A stretch of DNA of 64,000 nucleotides from Mycolicibacterium fortuitum subsp. fortuitum (GCF_022179545.1 NZ_AP025518.1:2108001-2172000); one strand, 5' to 3'; counted from the stretch's first letter, positions 25,754-35,479 are shown. Numbers and translations: made by a program. Notes: generated from the letters alone by a model not told the origin.

Positions 25754-27124
25754 TCAGGCGTGCGCGATCCGCAGCAGCTCGGCCACACTGGCGAGTTTCA
25801 CTCGGGGCCGGCCCGCCGGCTCGCCTGCGGCGCGCTCGTGCGCGTCGATCAGCCGCCAGTGCTCACCGGTGACGAGCTTCGGCTGGTGGTCGAGCAGCCA
25901 CTGGGCCAGTTCGTCGCCGAGCTCTGCCGTGCGCTCGTCGACGCCGCCTGCCGCAAGATCGGCGAGCAACGTGTCGACGGTGTCCTGTGAGTCTTTCTTG
26001 TTGCTGCCGATGACACCCGAGGGTCCCCGCTTGATCCAGCCGACCACGTATTCGTTGCGGCTGCCGTCGATTCGGCCGTCGGTATGCGGAATGGTGCCGG
26101 AGCGTTCGTCGAAAGGTAGCCCCGGCGTGGGCACGCCGCGGTAGCCGACCGCCCTCACCACCAACTGGACCGGCAACTCTTCGCGCTCCCCGGTGTCCTT
26201 GGCCACCACGCGGCCGTTGTCATCGCGCACAAGTTCGTTGCGGCCCAGCACAATCGACTCGACCCGGTCCTCGCCGCGCAATTCGATGGGGGAGGTGCAG
26301 AAGCGGAAAACAATGCGCCGCTTGGCTTCTCGGGGTGGCTCGTCGACATACTTGCGCAGCACTTTGATGTTCTGCTTGACCGTCTTGCCCGCCGCTTCGA
26401 GGTCGTCGTCGGTGATGCCGGCGAAATCGGCCGGGTCGAGCACGACGTCGACGTCGCCCAGCCCCTCCATGTCGCCCAACTCGCGCAGTTCGAGGGTGGT
26501 GAACGTCGCCTGCAACGGACCCCGGCGGCCGATCACGACCACCTCTTCCACCCCGCGGGTGTCCAGCGAGGCCAGCGCGTGATCGGCGATGTCGGTGTTG
26601 GCCAGGGCCTGCGGATCGCTGACCAGAATGCGGGCCACGTCCAGCGCGACATTGCCGTTGCCGACGACGACCGCCCGCCCTCCGGCCAGATTCGGTGCCA
26701 TGCCGTCGAAATGCGGATGGGCGTTGTACCAGCCCACGAAATCGACTGCGGCCACGCTCCCGGGCAGATCCTCTCCCGGGATGTTCAGGGCCCGGTCCGA
26801 CTGCGCCCCGATGGCATAGATGACGGCGTCGTAGCGCTGCGCCAACTCCGCGGGCGTGACGTGCTCACCGACCTTGATGTTGCCGAAGAACCGGAATCGC
26901 GGATCGGCCGCGGTCTTGTCGAACTGGGCGCTGATCGACTTGATCTTCGGATGATCGGGTGCCACTCCCGAGCGCACCAGCCCCCACGGGGTCGGCAGCA
27001 TCTCGAGCATGTCGACTCGTACGTCGCGATCGGAGTCGGGCAAATCGGCGAACTTCAGCAGCGATGCGGCAGCAAAGAATCCCGAGGGCCCGGAGCCGAC
27101 GATCGCTACGTGATATGGGCGCAT
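25754..27124 (-). CDS. fprA: Ferredoxin/adrenodoxin-type NADP reductase FprA
   Basis: A 456-residue FAD enzyme passing electrons between NADPH and ferredoxins, for example for cytochrome P450s or iron metabolism. The length equals M. tuberculosis FprA. The FAD Rossmann motif is VAIVGSGPSGFFAA at residues 6-19, MLPTPWGLVRSGVAPDHPKIK is the adrenodoxin-reductase signature, the NADP motif is VVVGNGNVALDVARIL, and VGWIKRGPSGVIGSNK is the late FAD motif. ATG 27124 is used; the frame is open to 27190. It is divergent from prfB. Confidence 0.96.
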   Translation of the reverse strand: MRPYHVAIVGSGPSGFFAAASLLKFADLPDSDRDVRVDMLEMLPTPWGLVRSGVAPDHPKIKSISAQFDKTAADPRFRFFGNIKVGEHVTPAELAQRYDAVIYAIGAQSDRALNIPGEDLPGSVAAVDFVGWYNAHPHFDGMAPNLAGGRAVVVGNGNVALDVARILVSDPQALANTDIADHALASLDTRGVEEVVVIGRRGPLQATFTTLELRELGDMEGLGDVDVVLDPADFAGITDDDLEAAGKTVKQNIKVLRKYVDEPPREAKRRIVFRFCTSPIELRGEDRVESIVLGRNELVRDDNGRVVAKDTGEREELPVQLVVRAVGYRGVPTPGLPFDERSGTIPHTDGRIDGSRNEYVVGWIKRGPSGVIGSNKKDSQDTVDTLLADLAAGGVDERTAELGDELAQWLLDHQPKLVTGEHWRLIDAHERAAGEPAGRPRVKLASVAELLRIAHA

Positions 27125-27272
27125 ACCCTGCCTTCTTACGAGCGGAAATCCGTCACAGACCCGGCTGAGGTGTGACGTGCCGGGTACCAACCGACTTTAA
27201 ACACAGATCGTCTGTGCTGCCGCCAGTCGGAGAGAACTGCCGCCGAAATGCCGCCGGGTACCCTGAACATTC

Positions 27273-28391
27273 GTGGATCCAGACCGCCAAGCCGCCGTAG
27301 CCGCACTCGACACCACCCTGACGACCGTGGAGCGTGTGCTCGACATCGATGGCCTGCGCCAGCGGATCGACATGCTCGAGCAGCAGGCCTCCGACCCGAA
27401 CCTCTGGGACGACCAGTCACGCGCTCAGAAGGTCACCAGCGAGCTGTCACATGCACAGAGCGAGATGCGCCGGGTGCAGGACCTGCGTCAGCGTGTCGAT
27501 GACCTCCCGGTGCTGTTCGAACTCGCTTTTGAAGAAGCCGGAGCAGAAGGCGACGATGCTGTCGCCGAGGCCGACGCCGAGCTCGTCAAGCTGCGCGAGG
27601 AGATCGAGACCCTTGAGGTCCGCACCTTGCTCTCGGGGGAGTACGACGAGCGGGAGGCCGTCGTCACGATCCGCTCGGGCGCCGGTGGCGTCGATGCCGC
27701 GGACTGGGCCGAGATGCTGATGCGGATGTACATCCGCTGGGCGGAGAAGCACGACTACCCGGTCGAGGTCTTCGACACGTCCTATGCGGAGGAAGCCGGG
27801 ATCAAGAGCGCGACCTTCGCCGTACACGCCCCCTTCGCCTACGGCACCCTCTCGGTCGAGCAGGGCACCCACCGGCTGGTCCGGATCAGCCCGTTCGACA
27901 ATCAGAGCCGGCGCCAGACGTCGTTCGCCGATGTCGAGGTGCTCCCGGTGGTGGAGACCACCGACCACATCGACATCCCCGAAGGGGACCTGCGCGTCGA
28001 CGTGTACCGCTCCAGTGGCCCCGGCGGGCAGTCGGTGAACACCACCGACTCGGCGGTCCGGCTCACCCACATCCCGACCGGCATCGTGGTGACCTGTCAG
28101 AACGAGAAGTCGCAGCTGCAGAACAAGGTCGCGGCGATGCGCGTTCTGCAGGCGCGGCTGCTGGAACGTAAGCGGCAGGAAGAACGTGCCGAGATGGACG
28201 CGCTCAAGGGTGACGGCGGCAGCTCCTGGGGCAACCAGATGCGGTCCTATGTTTTGCATCCGTATCAGATGGTGAAGGACTTGCGTACGGAGTACGAGGT
28301 CGGCAACCCGGCCACGGTGCTCGACGGCGACATCGACGGATTCCTGGAAGCGGGAATCAGGTGGCGCAACCGAAAAGACGACGACGACTGA
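27273..28391 (+). CDS. prfB: Peptide chain release factor 2
   Basis: RF2 terminates translation at UGA and UAA. The 372 residues include the stop-codon-reading SPF tripeptide ([14 protein letters not shown]), the GGQ motif ([20 protein letters not shown]) that enters the peptidyl-transferase centre, and domain 1 helices at the N terminus. There is no in-frame UGA near codon 26, so the programmed frameshift of E. coli prfB is absent, as in other actinobacteria. Start GTG 27273 lacks a ribosome site and follows a TACCCT minus-10-like box by eight bases, suggesting leaderless translation. Confidence 0.97.
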   Translation: MDPDRQAAVAALDTTLTTVERVLDIDGLRQRIDMLEQQASDPNLWDDQSRAQKVTSELSHAQSEMRRVQDLRQRVDDLPVLFELAFEEAGAEGDDAVAEADAELVKLREEIETLEVRTLLSGEYDEREAVVTIRSGAGGVDAADWAEMLMRMYIRWAEKHDYPVEVFDTSYAEEAGIKSATFAVHAPFAYGTLSVEQGTHRLVRISPFDNQSRRQTSFADVEVLPVVETTDHIDIPEGDLRVDVYRSSGPGGQSVNTTDSAVRLTHIPTGIVVTCQNEKSQLQNKVAAMRVLQARLLERKRQEERAEMDALKGDGGSSWGNQMRSYVLHPYQMVKDLRTEYEVGNPATVLDGDIDGFLEAGIRWRNRKDDDD

Positions 28392-28397
28392 TTGACG

Positions 28398-29384
28398 ATG
28401 ACTGAAACGGTGCTGGCCATTTCCCTTGCCGACCGCTGGCACGATTTCTGGGCCGGCGAGATCGGCGTGTGGATCCTGACCACCGGGCTCCACATCGCCT
28501 TGCTGCTGATCGGCGGCCTGCTCGCCGCGCGCTTCATCAACTGGGCCGCGCAACGGGTGGTGCGGCGCATCGACGCCGAATACCAGGAAAGCGATCAGCT
28601 CGTGCGCTCCGAGAGCGCCAAGCACCGACAGGCCGTCGCCTCGGTGATCTCCTGGGTCTCGGTGGCGGTGCTGTTCATCATCGTGCTCGTCGAAGTCACC
28701 GATGCGCTCGCGGTGCCGATCGCCTCCCTGGTCGCCCCCGCCGCGGTGCTCGGTGCCGCCCTCGGTTTCGGTGCGCAACGCATCGTGCAGGACCTGCTGG
28801 CCGGTTTCTTCATCATCACCGAGAAGCAGTACGGGTTCGGTGATCTGGTCCGGCTGACCATCGCCGCCGCCAACGAGGCCGAGGGCACCGTCGAGGACGT
28901 CACGTTGCGGGTCACCAAGCTGCGGTCCTCCGAGGGCGAGATGTACACCGTGCCCAACGGTCAGATCGTGAAGGCACTCAACCTGTCCAAGGACTGGGCG
29001 CGGGCGGTGGTCGATATTCCGGTCCCGGTCAGCGCCGATCTCAACCTCGTCAACGATGTGCTCAACGATGTCGCCGAGAAGGCCGCCGAGGACGGCGAGC
29101 TGTCCAAGCTTCTGCTCGACAAGCCGCAGCTTATGGGTGTGGAGAGCATCGGGTTGGACACCGTGAACCTGCGGATGGTCGCACGCACCCTGCCGGGCAA
29201 ACAGTTCGATGTGGGTAGGCGCTTGCGGGTACGGGTGGTGCGCGCCCTGCGCCGGGCCGGCGTGGTGACCTCATCTGACGCGTCGGTCGCCGCGGCGGGC
29301 GATGTGGTTCACCCAGCGGCCGTGGCGGAGACGCAGGCCACCACCACTGCGCCGGCCGGCGCGGCCCAGGAGTCGAAGAAGTGA
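28398..29384 (+). CDS. MscS family mechanosensitive channel
   Basis: A 328-residue small-conductance channel that opens under hypo-osmotic membrane tension. An N-terminal helix near residues 25-48, a second near 88-108, and the pore-lining Gly/Ala-rich helix VAPAAVLGAALGFGAQRIVQDLLAGFFI match MscS. The soluble beta domain VEDVTLRVTKLRSSEGEMYTVPNGQIVKALNLS follows. It lies 6 bp after prfB, and TTG 28392 is an alternative start. The stop overlaps the next gene's GTG. The order prfB-mscS-Pro-rich protein-ftsE is conserved in mycobacteria. Confidence 0.92.
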   Translation: MTETVLAISLADRWHDFWAGEIGVWILTTGLHIALLLIGGLLAARFINWAAQRVVRRIDAEYQESDQLVRSESAKHRQAVASVISWVSVAVLFIIVLVEVTDALAVPIASLVAPAAVLGAALGFGAQRIVQDLLAGFFIITEKQYGFGDLVRLTIAAANEAEGTVEDVTLRVTKLRSSEGEMYTVPNGQIVKALNLSKDWARAVVDIPVPVSADLNLVNDVLNDVAEKAAEDGELSKLLLDKPQLMGVESIGLDTVNLRMVARTLPGKQFDVGRRLRVRVVRALRRAGVVTSSDASVAAAGDVVHPAAVAETQATTTAPAGAAQESKK

Positions 29385-29902
29385 AACTCGACTTCACCAA
29401 GGTGACCGACGCTGCCACCAAGCTCTGGCGCAGTCGGCTGGGCCGGCTGCGCACCTCGACGGTGGTGCTGATCGTGGCGTTTGTGGCGCTGTCGTGGGTA
29501 CAGCAGGAATATCGCCCGGCACAGCCCGCTGCCCCCGCGCCGGGGACACAGGTCGTGCCGCCCGGCTTCGTGCCCGATCCCGATTACACCTGGGTGCCGC
29601 GCACCAAACTGCAGACTCCTCGTTCGACGACGCCTACCGAGACCCCGGAGCCGACCGAGACCACGACCACGACCACGACGACGACCGAGACCACTACTCC
29701 GACCGAACCTGTGCCGGGGGAGTCGACCACTCCCACCACCACACCGCTGCCCGGTGCTCCGCGAACGACGGTGATCGATCCGGACGGCCCAGGATTGATC
29801 CCACCCATCACGTTGCCATTGGGGCCGGCGCCTGCGCCGCCACCGCCGGCCGAGCAGCCGCTACCCGGCCAGGAGCCGGTGGCCCCGACATTGCCGCGAT
29901 AG
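29381..29902 (+). CDS. Pro/Thr-rich membrane-anchored protein
   Basis: A 173-residue protein of unknown function. Residues about 24-42 (TSTVVLIVAFVALSWVQ) form a single membrane helix; the outer part is low-complexity, with a run of threonines around residues 96-110 and proline-rich repeats to the end, as in wall-spanning linkers. The GTG overlaps the mscS stop (GTGA), so it is translationally coupled to the channel. Position before ftsEX is conserved in mycobacteria (Rv3103c, from memory). A role at the cell wall or septum is only a guess. Confidence 0.8.
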   Translation: MKLDFTKVTDAATKLWRSRLGRLRTSTVVLIVAFVALSWVQQEYRPAQPAAPAPGTQVVPPGFVPDPDYTWVPRTKLQTPRSTTPTETPEPTETTTTTTTTTETTTPTEPVPGESTTPTTTPLPGAPRTTVIDPDGPGLIPPITLPLGPAPAPPPPAEQPLPGQEPVAPTLPR

Positions 29903-29947
29903 CCTGACCTGCCGGGTATTTCCGTCCCGCTACACTGGCGTGCCGTG

Positions 29948-30637
29948 ATGATCACCCTCGACCACGTGACGAAGCACTACAAGTCTTCGGCGCGTCCCGC
30001 GCTCGACGACGTCTCGTTGAAAATCGACAAGGGTGAGTTCGTCTTCCTGATCGGCCCGTCGGGTTCGGGCAAGTCGACGTTCATGCGGCTGCTGCTGGCA
30101 GCCGAGACGCCCACGTCCGGTGACATCCGGGTGTCGAAGTTTCACGTCAACAAGTTGGCCGGCCGGCACGTCCCGAACCTGCGCCAGGTCATCGGCTGCG
30201 TTTTCCAGGACTTCCGGCTGCTGCAGCAGAAGACGGTGTTCGAGAATGTGGCGTTCGCCCTCGAGGTGATCGGCAAGCGCGGTGAGGTGATCAACCGCGT
30301 GGTCCCCGATGTGCTGGAGATGGTCGGCCTGTCCGGCAAGGCCAACCGGTTGCCGAGCGAGCTGTCCGGTGGCGAGCAGCAGCGCGTCGCGATCGCGCGG
30401 GCCTTCGTCAACCGGCCGCTGGTCCTGATCGCCGACGAGCCCACCGGAAACTTGGATCCGGAGACCAGCAAGGACATCATGGACCTGCTGGAACGGATCA
30501 ACCGGACCGGCACCACGGTGCTGATGGCCACCCACGACCATCACATCGTCGACTCCATGCGTCAGCGGGTCGTCGAACTCGAACTCGGCCGGCTGATCCG
30601 TGATGAGCAGCGCGGCGTCTACGGAATGGATCGCTAA
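29948..30637 (+). CDS. ftsE: Cell-division ATP-binding protein FtsE
   Basis: The 229-residue ATPase of the FtsEX complex, which activates peptidoglycan hydrolases at the septum from the cytoplasmic side. Walker A is [12 protein letters not shown] at about residues 34-45, the ABC signature is [14 protein letters not shown], Walker B is [11 protein letters not shown], and the switch His is in [11 protein letters not shown] 29948 gives the mycobacterial protein; GTG 29945 directly before it could be used if transcription starts just after the TACACT box at 29931. It is immediately followed by ftsX. Confidence 0.97.
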   Translation: MITLDHVTKHYKSSARPALDDVSLKIDKGEFVFLIGPSGSGKSTFMRLLLAAETPTSGDIRVSKFHVNKLAGRHVPNLRQVIGCVFQDFRLLQQKTVFENVAFALEVIGKRGEVINRVVPDVLEMVGLSGKANRLPSELSGGEQQRVAIARAFVNRPLVLIADEPTGNLDPETSKDIMDLLERINRTGTTVLMATHDHHIVDSMRQRVVELELGRLIRDEQRGVYGMDR

Positions 30638-31534
30638 GTGCGCTTCGGCTTTCTTGTCAATGAAGTTCTGACCGGGCTTCGTCGCAACGTCACGATGACG
30701 GTGGCGATGATCCTCACCACCGCCATCTCCATCGGGTTGTTCGGTGGCGGTCTGCTGGTGGTGCGGCTGGCCGACCAGTCGCGCGACATCTATCTGGACC
30801 GCGTCGAGAGCCAGGTGTTCCTGACCGACGACATCTCGGCCAACGATCCCAACTGCGACGAAGAAGCGTGCAAGGCGCTGTACCGCATGATCGACGACCG
30901 CGACGACGTGCGGTCGCTGAGCTTCCTCAATCGGGAGCAGGCCTACAACGACGCGATCAAGAAGTTCCCGCAGTACAAGGACGTCGCGGGCAAGGACGCC
31001 TTCCCGGCGTCGTTCATCGTCAAGCTCAACGACCCCGAACAGCACGAGGCGTTCGACAAGGCCATGCAGGGCCAGCCCGGTGTGCTCAACGTCCTGAATC
31101 AGAAGGACTTGATCGACCGGCTGTTCGCCGTGCTCGACGGGCTCAGCAGTGTCGCGTTCGCGGTGGCGCTGGTGCAGGCGATCGGTGCGGTGCTGCTGAT
31201 CGCCAACATGGTCCAGGTGGCCGCCTACACGCGGCGCACCGAGATCGGCATCATGCGGCTGGTCGGTGCGACGCGCTGGTACACCCAACTGCCGTTCCTC
31301 GTGGAGGCGATGATCGCGGCCCTGATCGGTGTGGTGATCGCGATCGTCGGGCTGATCGTGGTGCGCGCGGTGTTCCTGGAGAAAGCCCTCGACCAGTTTT
31401 ATCAGTCGAATTTGATTGCCAGGGTCGACTACGCTGACGTGCTCTACTTCAGCGCACCGTGGATGCTGTTCCTCGGCCTGGCGATGTCCGGCATAACCGC
31501 GTATGTGACGCTGCGGCTCTACATACGAAGGTAG
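30638..31534 (+). CDS. ftsX: Cell-division permease-like protein FtsX
   Basis: The 298-residue membrane partner of FtsE. It has an N-terminal helix (about residues 22-44), an extracytoplasmic domain of about 110 residues with Cys in NCDEEACK, then three helices in the C-terminal half (about 168-190, 220-245, 268-290). In mycobacteria the outer domain engages the hydrolase RipC. GTG 30638 starts with no gap after the ftsE TAA, so the genes are coupled. All features are normal for the family. Confidence 0.97.
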   Translation: MRFGFLVNEVLTGLRRNVTMTVAMILTTAISIGLFGGGLLVVRLADQSRDIYLDRVESQVFLTDDISANDPNCDEEACKALYRMIDDRDDVRSLSFLNREQAYNDAIKKFPQYKDVAGKDAFPASFIVKLNDPEQHEAFDKAMQGQPGVLNVLNQKDLIDRLFAVLDGLSSVAFAVALVQAIGAVLLIANMVQVAAYTRRTEIGIMRLVGATRWYTQLPFLVEAMIAALIGVVIAIVGLIVVRAVFLEKALDQFYQSNLIARVDYADVLYFSAPWMLFLGLAMSGITAYVTLRLYIRR

Positions 31535-31544
31535 TCGTGAACTA

Positions 31545-32033
31545 GTGGCGACCAAGAAGTCCAGCCCCGCCGGCAACAAGCAGATTGTGGCCAGCAATCG
31601 CAAGGCGCGGCACAACTACACAATCCTCGATACCTATGAGGCGGGTATCGCGCTGATGGGCACCGAGGTCAAGAGCCTGCGTGAAGGGCAGGCCTCGCTG
31701 GCCGACGCGTTCGCCACCGTCGACGACGGCGAGATCTGGCTGCGCAACGTGCACATCGCCGAGTACCACCACGGCACGTGGACCAACCACGCGCCGCGGC
31801 GTAACCGCAAGCTGCTGCTGCACCGCAGAGAGATCGACAACCTGATCGGCAAGATCCGCGACGGCAACCTGACGTTGGTGCCGTTGTCGATGTACTTCTC
31901 CGACGGCAGGGTCAAGGTCGAGTTGGCGCTGGCCCGCGGTAAGCAGGCCCACGACAAACGTCAGGACCTGGCCAAGCGTGATGCCGACCGCGAGATCATT
32001 CGCGAGTTGGGCCGCCGCGCGAAGGGCATGTAG
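31545..32033 (+). CDS. smpB: SsrA-binding protein SmpB
   Basis: SmpB binds tmRNA and carries it into stalled ribosomes for trans-translation. The 162-residue protein has the core [31 protein letters not shown] (split across the oligonucleotide-binding barrel), [23 protein letters not shown] and a basic C-terminal tail ([19 protein letters not shown]). GTG 31545 is 10 bp after ftsX. Its RNA partner ssrA begins 115 bp downstream on the same strand, the usual mycobacterial arrangement. Confidence 0.97.
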   Translation: MATKKSSPAGNKQIVASNRKARHNYTILDTYEAGIALMGTEVKSLREGQASLADAFATVDDGEIWLRNVHIAEYHHGTWTNHAPRRNRKLLLHRREIDNLIGKIRDGNLTLVPLSMYFSDGRVKVELALARGKQAHDKRQDLAKRDADREIIRELGRRAKGM

Positions 32034-32084
32034 GCCCCTGCTCGTGCCCCCGTGAGCGACACGAAGGTGTCGCGGAATAATCAC

Positions 32085-32115
32085 TTGGCGTTGGCCGTTG
32101 GTGTTCGCGTACCAT
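32085..32115 (+). promoter_or_regulatory. Possible ssrA promoter
   Basis: TTGGCG (32085-32090) and TACCAT (32110-32115) resemble SigA minus-35 and minus-10 boxes with a 19-bp spacer. A start near 32122 would place the hairpin at 32123 at the very 5' end of the tmRNA precursor. Confidence 0.4.
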
Positions 32116-32122
32116 TGATTGT

Positions 32123-32141
32123 CCTGCCGAAAGTCGGCAGG
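32123..32141 (+). other. Hairpin in the tmRNA 5' leader
   Basis: CCTGCCGA and TCGGCAGG pair perfectly around AAG, seven bases before the mature tmRNA 5' end. GTCGGCAGGG of the 3' arm is repeated exactly in the terminator after ssrA, so leader and trailer could pair with each other. Confidence 0.6.
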
Positions 32142-32148
32142 GATGCGA

Positions 32149-32516
32149 GGGGCTGATCGGTTTCGACTTCGCGCATCGAATCAAGGGAAGCGTGCCGGTG
32201 CAGGCAAGAGACCACCGTAAGCGTCGTTGCAACCAATTAAGCGCCGATTCCAATCAGCGCGACTACGCACTCGCTGCCTAAGCGACTGCGTGTCTGTCAG
32301 ACCGGGAGCGCCCTCGGCCCGGACCCTGGCATCAGCTAGAGGGACCCACCCACGGGTTCGGTCGCGGGACCCGTGGGGACATCAAACAGCGACTGGGATC
32401 GTCATCTCAGCTTGTTCGCGTGACTGAGAGATCCGAGTAGAGGCACAGCGAACTGCGCACGGAGAAGCCTCGAGGACATGCCGTAGGACCCGGGTTCAAT
32501 TCCCGGCAGCTCCACC
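32149..32516 (+). ncRNA. ssrA: Transfer-messenger RNA (ssrA)
   Basis: One-piece tmRNA of about 368 nt. The 5' GGGGCTG pairs with 3' CAGCTCC to form the acceptor stem, and GGGTTCAATTCCCGGC near the 3' end is the T arm. The reading frame 32243-32281 encodes the tag ADSNQRDYALAA followed by TAA, matching mycobacterial tags. After the discriminator A (32514) only CC is genomic, so the final A must be added by the CCA enzyme. It works with SmpB, encoded just upstream, to rescue stalled ribosomes and tag proteins for proteolysis. Confidence 0.97.
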
Positions 32517-32528
32517 GACAGGATGAAA

Positions 32529-32567
32529 CCTCCTTGCCGACACGAAAGTCGGCAGGGAGGTTTTTTT
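32529..32567 (+). terminator. Intrinsic terminator of ssrA
   Basis: A 13-bp stem (arms 32529-32541 and 32548-32560, one G-U pair) closes an ACGAAA loop and is followed by seven T. It is the only classical hairpin-plus-T-run terminator I see in the window. Confidence 0.95.
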
Positions 32568-32582
32568 CTTGCGCGACGGCGG

Positions 32583-33608
32583 TCAGCGGTTGCGGTACTG
32601 CGTCGGGGGCATACCGAACCAGCGCCTGCAGGCGCGGGTGAACACGCTGTGTTCGGCGTATCCGAGTTGGCGGGACACCTTGGCCACGGGCAGGTCGGTG
32701 CCGATCAGGAGGCGGTGGGCCAGTTCGCGGCGGGTGCTCTCTACCACTTCGGCAAACGTGGTTTCTTCGGCGAGGAGGCGACGTTGCAGGGTCTTGGGGT
32801 GGATGCCGAACTGGCGGGCGACGAGCTCGGCGGACAGCTCCCCGGTGGGCAGCAGCTGGCGCACCATGCTGCGCACGGTTTCGGTGATCCCGCGCTCGCG
32901 GGCGCCTGCGCTCGTCAGGTAACTCATCGCGAGCTGGTGCGCCAGCGGGTCATGGCGCAGTGAACGCCGCAAATCGCTTGAGCGCAGGCTGAATCCGGCG
33001 ATCGGCTGGTTGAAGCGCGGCTGGCATCCGAAGTACCCGCGGTAGTCGGCAGTGGTTCCCAGCGCCGGGTGGGGCACATGCACGGCCACCGGTCGGTACG
33101 CGGTGCCCAGGAACAGGTGCAGCACCCGCAGGGTGACCCCGAGGGACAGTTCGATGGCCTGGGCCTGCGGAGGCAGGGGTTGCAGCAGGAAGTCGTACTC
33201 GAACCGGCACAGTGTCTCGTCGGGATCGGGCGTGATGCGCGCCCTGATGCCGGCGCTGTAGGTACCCATATGCGTGTCGAGGATCGAGAAGGCTTCGGCG
33301 ACCGTCGTGGCGGTACGCGCCGCGACGCCGACCGGGCCGAGGATGTCGATGTTCTGCCGGGCGGCCAACCGGCGGCCGAAGTCGTCGACGCCCAACACCG
33401 TCGCGGCGCTTTCGACCGCGGCGATTGCGTTACGCAGCGGGACGTAGCGTTCGCGCCGGCCGGCGTCTGCGGGATCGACACCGGCTGACGCCAGCAGCGC
33501 ATGCGCGTCGCCGCCGTGGGCCGCGGTCAGCGCGTCGAATCCGGTCAGACACGAGCCGCGGATCAAGTGCATGTCCAAGATCGTCAAGAAAGTGTCCAGC
33601 AGAGTCAA
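32583..33608 (-). CDS. AraC family transcriptional regulator
   Basis: A 341-residue regulator with an N-terminal ligand domain of the Arabinose_bd type (about residues 25-215) and a C-terminal AraC DNA-binding domain with two helix-turn-helices: SAELVARQFGIHPKTLQRRL and VAKVSRQLGYAEHSVFTRACRRWFG (positions about 262-330). An internal Met at residue 13 (MHLIRGSC) is another possible start. It is divergent from the secreted-protein gene at 33721, 112 bp away, and converges on the ssrA terminator. The inducer is unknown. Confidence 0.9.
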   Translation of the reverse strand: MTLLDTFLTILDMHLIRGSCLTGFDALTAAHGGDAHALLASAGVDPADAGRRERYVPLRNAIAAVESAATVLGVDDFGRRLAARQNIDILGPVGVAARTATTVAEAFSILDTHMGTYSAGIRARITPDPDETLCRFEYDFLLQPLPPQAQAIELSLGVTLRVLHLFLGTAYRPVAVHVPHPALGTTADYRGYFGCQPRFNQPIAGFSLRSSDLRRSLRHDPLAHQLAMSYLTSAGARERGITETVRSMVRQLLPTGELSAELVARQFGIHPKTLQRRLLAEETTFAEVVESTRRELAHRLLIGTDLPVAKVSRQLGYAEHSVFTRACRRWFGMPPTQYRNR

Positions 33609-33720
33609 GACGGGAAACCCTCGGACCGTGCACAGTTAGTGCCCGGGTCGGGGGACCACGAATAGTTGTGACCAGTCCGATGTTGTTGGGCCGCAACGCA
33701 GATGACACAAGGGGGAACCC

Positions 33721-33996
33721 GTGAACAGACACACCACCGTGCTCTTGGCCGCCGCAGCGCTCGTGACGGCGCCGCTGGCTGTCTCCCCGGTCATCGCGAC
33801 GCCCACTGCGTCGGCCGATGTCTGTGCCAGCGCCGGGGGCCGGCATTTCTCGGCCGGTGGCTGCACCAACATCGCCGGTGACGTCGCCACCGGCGCGGCG
33901 ATCGCGGCGCAGCACGTGCCGTACGTGTCCGGTGAAGTTCCTTGCTACACAGTCGAAGGCGTGCCCTACTTCACTCCTCCTGGCGAACCCTGCTGA
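33721..33996 (+). CDS. Small secreted protein
   Basis: A 91-residue exported protein that I cannot assign to a family. A signal peptide covers about residues 1-32 (cleavage near PTASA-DVC). The mature part of about 59 residues has four cysteines, one at its start and one as the last residue, and a Gly/Ala-rich middle, consistent with two disulfides. GTG 33721 has a strong AAGGGGGA site. It is divergent from the AraC regulator and 47 bp upstream of the lipoprotein gene, so the three may form a regulated unit. Confidence 0.82.
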   Translation: MNRHTTVLLAAAALVTAPLAVSPVIATPTASADVCASAGGRHFSAGGCTNIAGDVATGAAIAAQHVPYVSGEVPCYTVEGVPYFTPPGEPC

Positions 33997-34043
33997 ATGA
34001 CACGGCACCGGGCATCGAAATGTATCGACACGGAGGAGAGCGA

Positions 34044-35456
34044 ATGAGGCTGTGGGTTTCGGGACTGGCGGTGCTGTTGCTGGCCGCCACGGCGGGCTGT
34101 AACGGCAAATCCGAAGAGCCAGCGAGCAATTCGGCGCCGACGCCACAGCAGGTGCGCGAGATCGCCAAGGAGGCCTACACGTACGGCTTCCCGATGGTCG
34201 ACAACTACCGCATCCAGCACTCCTATTTCGTGGACAAGAACAACCCGCAGTACAAGGGCGACTGGAACCAGGCGCACAGCATCTCGCGAGTGTTCACGCC
34301 CGCCGACACCACGATCCAGACTCCCAACTCCGATACCCCGTACACGATGCTCGGCGCCGATTTGCGGGCCGAGCCGCTGGTGCTGACGGTGCCGCCCATC
34401 GACGCCGGACGCTACTTCTCGCTGCAGTTCGTCGACGGCTACACCTACGACTACGCCTATGTGGGAAGTCGCACCACCGGCAACGGCGGCGGCAAATTCC
34501 TGCTCGCCGGGCCCGGCTGGAGCGGGGAAAAGCCCGACGGGATCAACGAGGTCATCCGTTCGGACACCGACTTCTCGCTGGTCATCTACCGCACCCAGTT
34601 GTTCGACCCGGCTGACATCGACAATGTCAAGAAGATCCAGTCCGGTTACACCGTGCAACCGCTGTCGGCCTTCGAAAACAAGCCTGCCGCAACAGCTCCC
34701 GCGATGGACTTCGTGGCTCCGCTGAGTCCCGACGAGCAGAGGACGTCACCGAAGTTCTTCCAGATCCTCAACTTCGTTCTCAAGTCCGCACCCGTACTGC
34801 CGGACGAAAAGGAGCTGCGGGAGCGCTTCGCGACCATCGGGATCGGACCTGACGGCGACTTCGACCCCGACACCATGAGCAAGGAAAACCTGCAGGCCGT
34901 GCAGGATGGGATGGCCGACGCTTGGGCCGAACTGAGCACTTTCCAGAAGGACAAGCTCAACACAGGCGAGGTCACTTCCGGGCAGCTGTTCGGCACCCAC
35001 GCCGAGCTGAAGAACAACTACCTCTACCGGATGGCCGGTTCGGTGCTGGGCATCTACGGCAACGTGGCGAAGGAAGCCATGTACCCGGTGATCGCCACGG
35101 ACTCGACCGGTGCGCCACTGACAGGGGCCGGCAAGTACACGCTGCGGTTCGCGCCCGGGCAGCTGCCTCCGGTCAACTCGTTCTGGTCGATCACCATGTA
35201 CAAGATGCCGCAGAGTCTGCTGGTGGCCAATCCGATCAACCGGTACCTGATCAACTCGCCGATGCTGCCGGAGCTGGTTCGCGACCCGGACGGAGGTATC
35301 ACCATCCAGGTCCAGAACCAGTCGCCCGGCCCCGGCAAGGAGGCCAACTGGTTGCCGGCTCCGGAGGGGCCGTTCCAGATGATCCTGCGGCTGTACTGGC
35401 CCAAGGAGGAGGCGCTCAACGGCACCTGGAAGGCGCCTTCTGCCCTGAAGAGCTGA
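34044..35456 (+). CDS. DUF1254/DUF1214 lipoprotein
   Basis: A 470-residue exported protein with both domains of the DUF1254-DUF1214 family (function unsettled). The N terminus has a signal with a lipobox-like LLLAATAGC, suggesting a lipid-anchored protein. DUF1254 features are YTYGFPMVDNYRI and TPNSDTPYTMLGADLRAEPLVLTVP (split by normal variation); DUF1214 ends with NSFWSITMYKMPQSLLVANPINRY and EGPFQMILRLYWPKEEALNGTW. ATG 34044 is chosen because GGAGGAG precedes it; the frame is open upstream through the preceding gene. A hairpin at 35480 follows. Confidence 0.88.
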   Translation: MRLWVSGLAVLLLAATAGCNGKSEEPASNSAPTPQQVREIAKEAYTYGFPMVDNYRIQHSYFVDKNNPQYKGDWNQAHSISRVFTPADTTIQTPNSDTPYTMLGADLRAEPLVLTVPPIDAGRYFSLQFVDGYTYDYAYVGSRTTGNGGGKFLLAGPGWSGEKPDGINEVIRSDTDFSLVIYRTQLFDPADIDNVKKIQSGYTVQPLSAFENKPAATAPAMDFVAPLSPDEQRTSPKFFQILNFVLKSAPVLPDEKELRERFATIGIGPDGDFDPDTMSKENLQAVQDGMADAWAELSTFQKDKLNTGEVTSGQLFGTHAELKNNYLYRMAGSVLGIYGNVAKEAMYPVIATDSTGAPLTGAGKYTLRFAPGQLPPVNSFWSITMYKMPQSLLVANPINRYLINSPMLPELVRDPDGGITIQVQNQSPGPGKEANWLPAPEGPFQMILRLYWPKEEALNGTWKAPSALKS

Positions 35457-35479
35457 TCGTCAGAGCTGGCGGGAAACGT

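Noticed and set aside
27202..27216. CACAGA-TCG-TCTGTG small palindrome between fprA and prfB
   Set aside because: Arms of only six bases; expected by chance and without other support.
27273..27400. Programmed frameshift in prfB
   Set aside because: The frame is continuous from GTG with no in-frame TGA, so no recoding is needed.
29625..29720. ACC/ACG-rich short repeats as a microsatellite or CRISPR-like array
   Set aside because: They are in-frame threonine codons of a Pro/Thr-rich linker, with no spacer structure.
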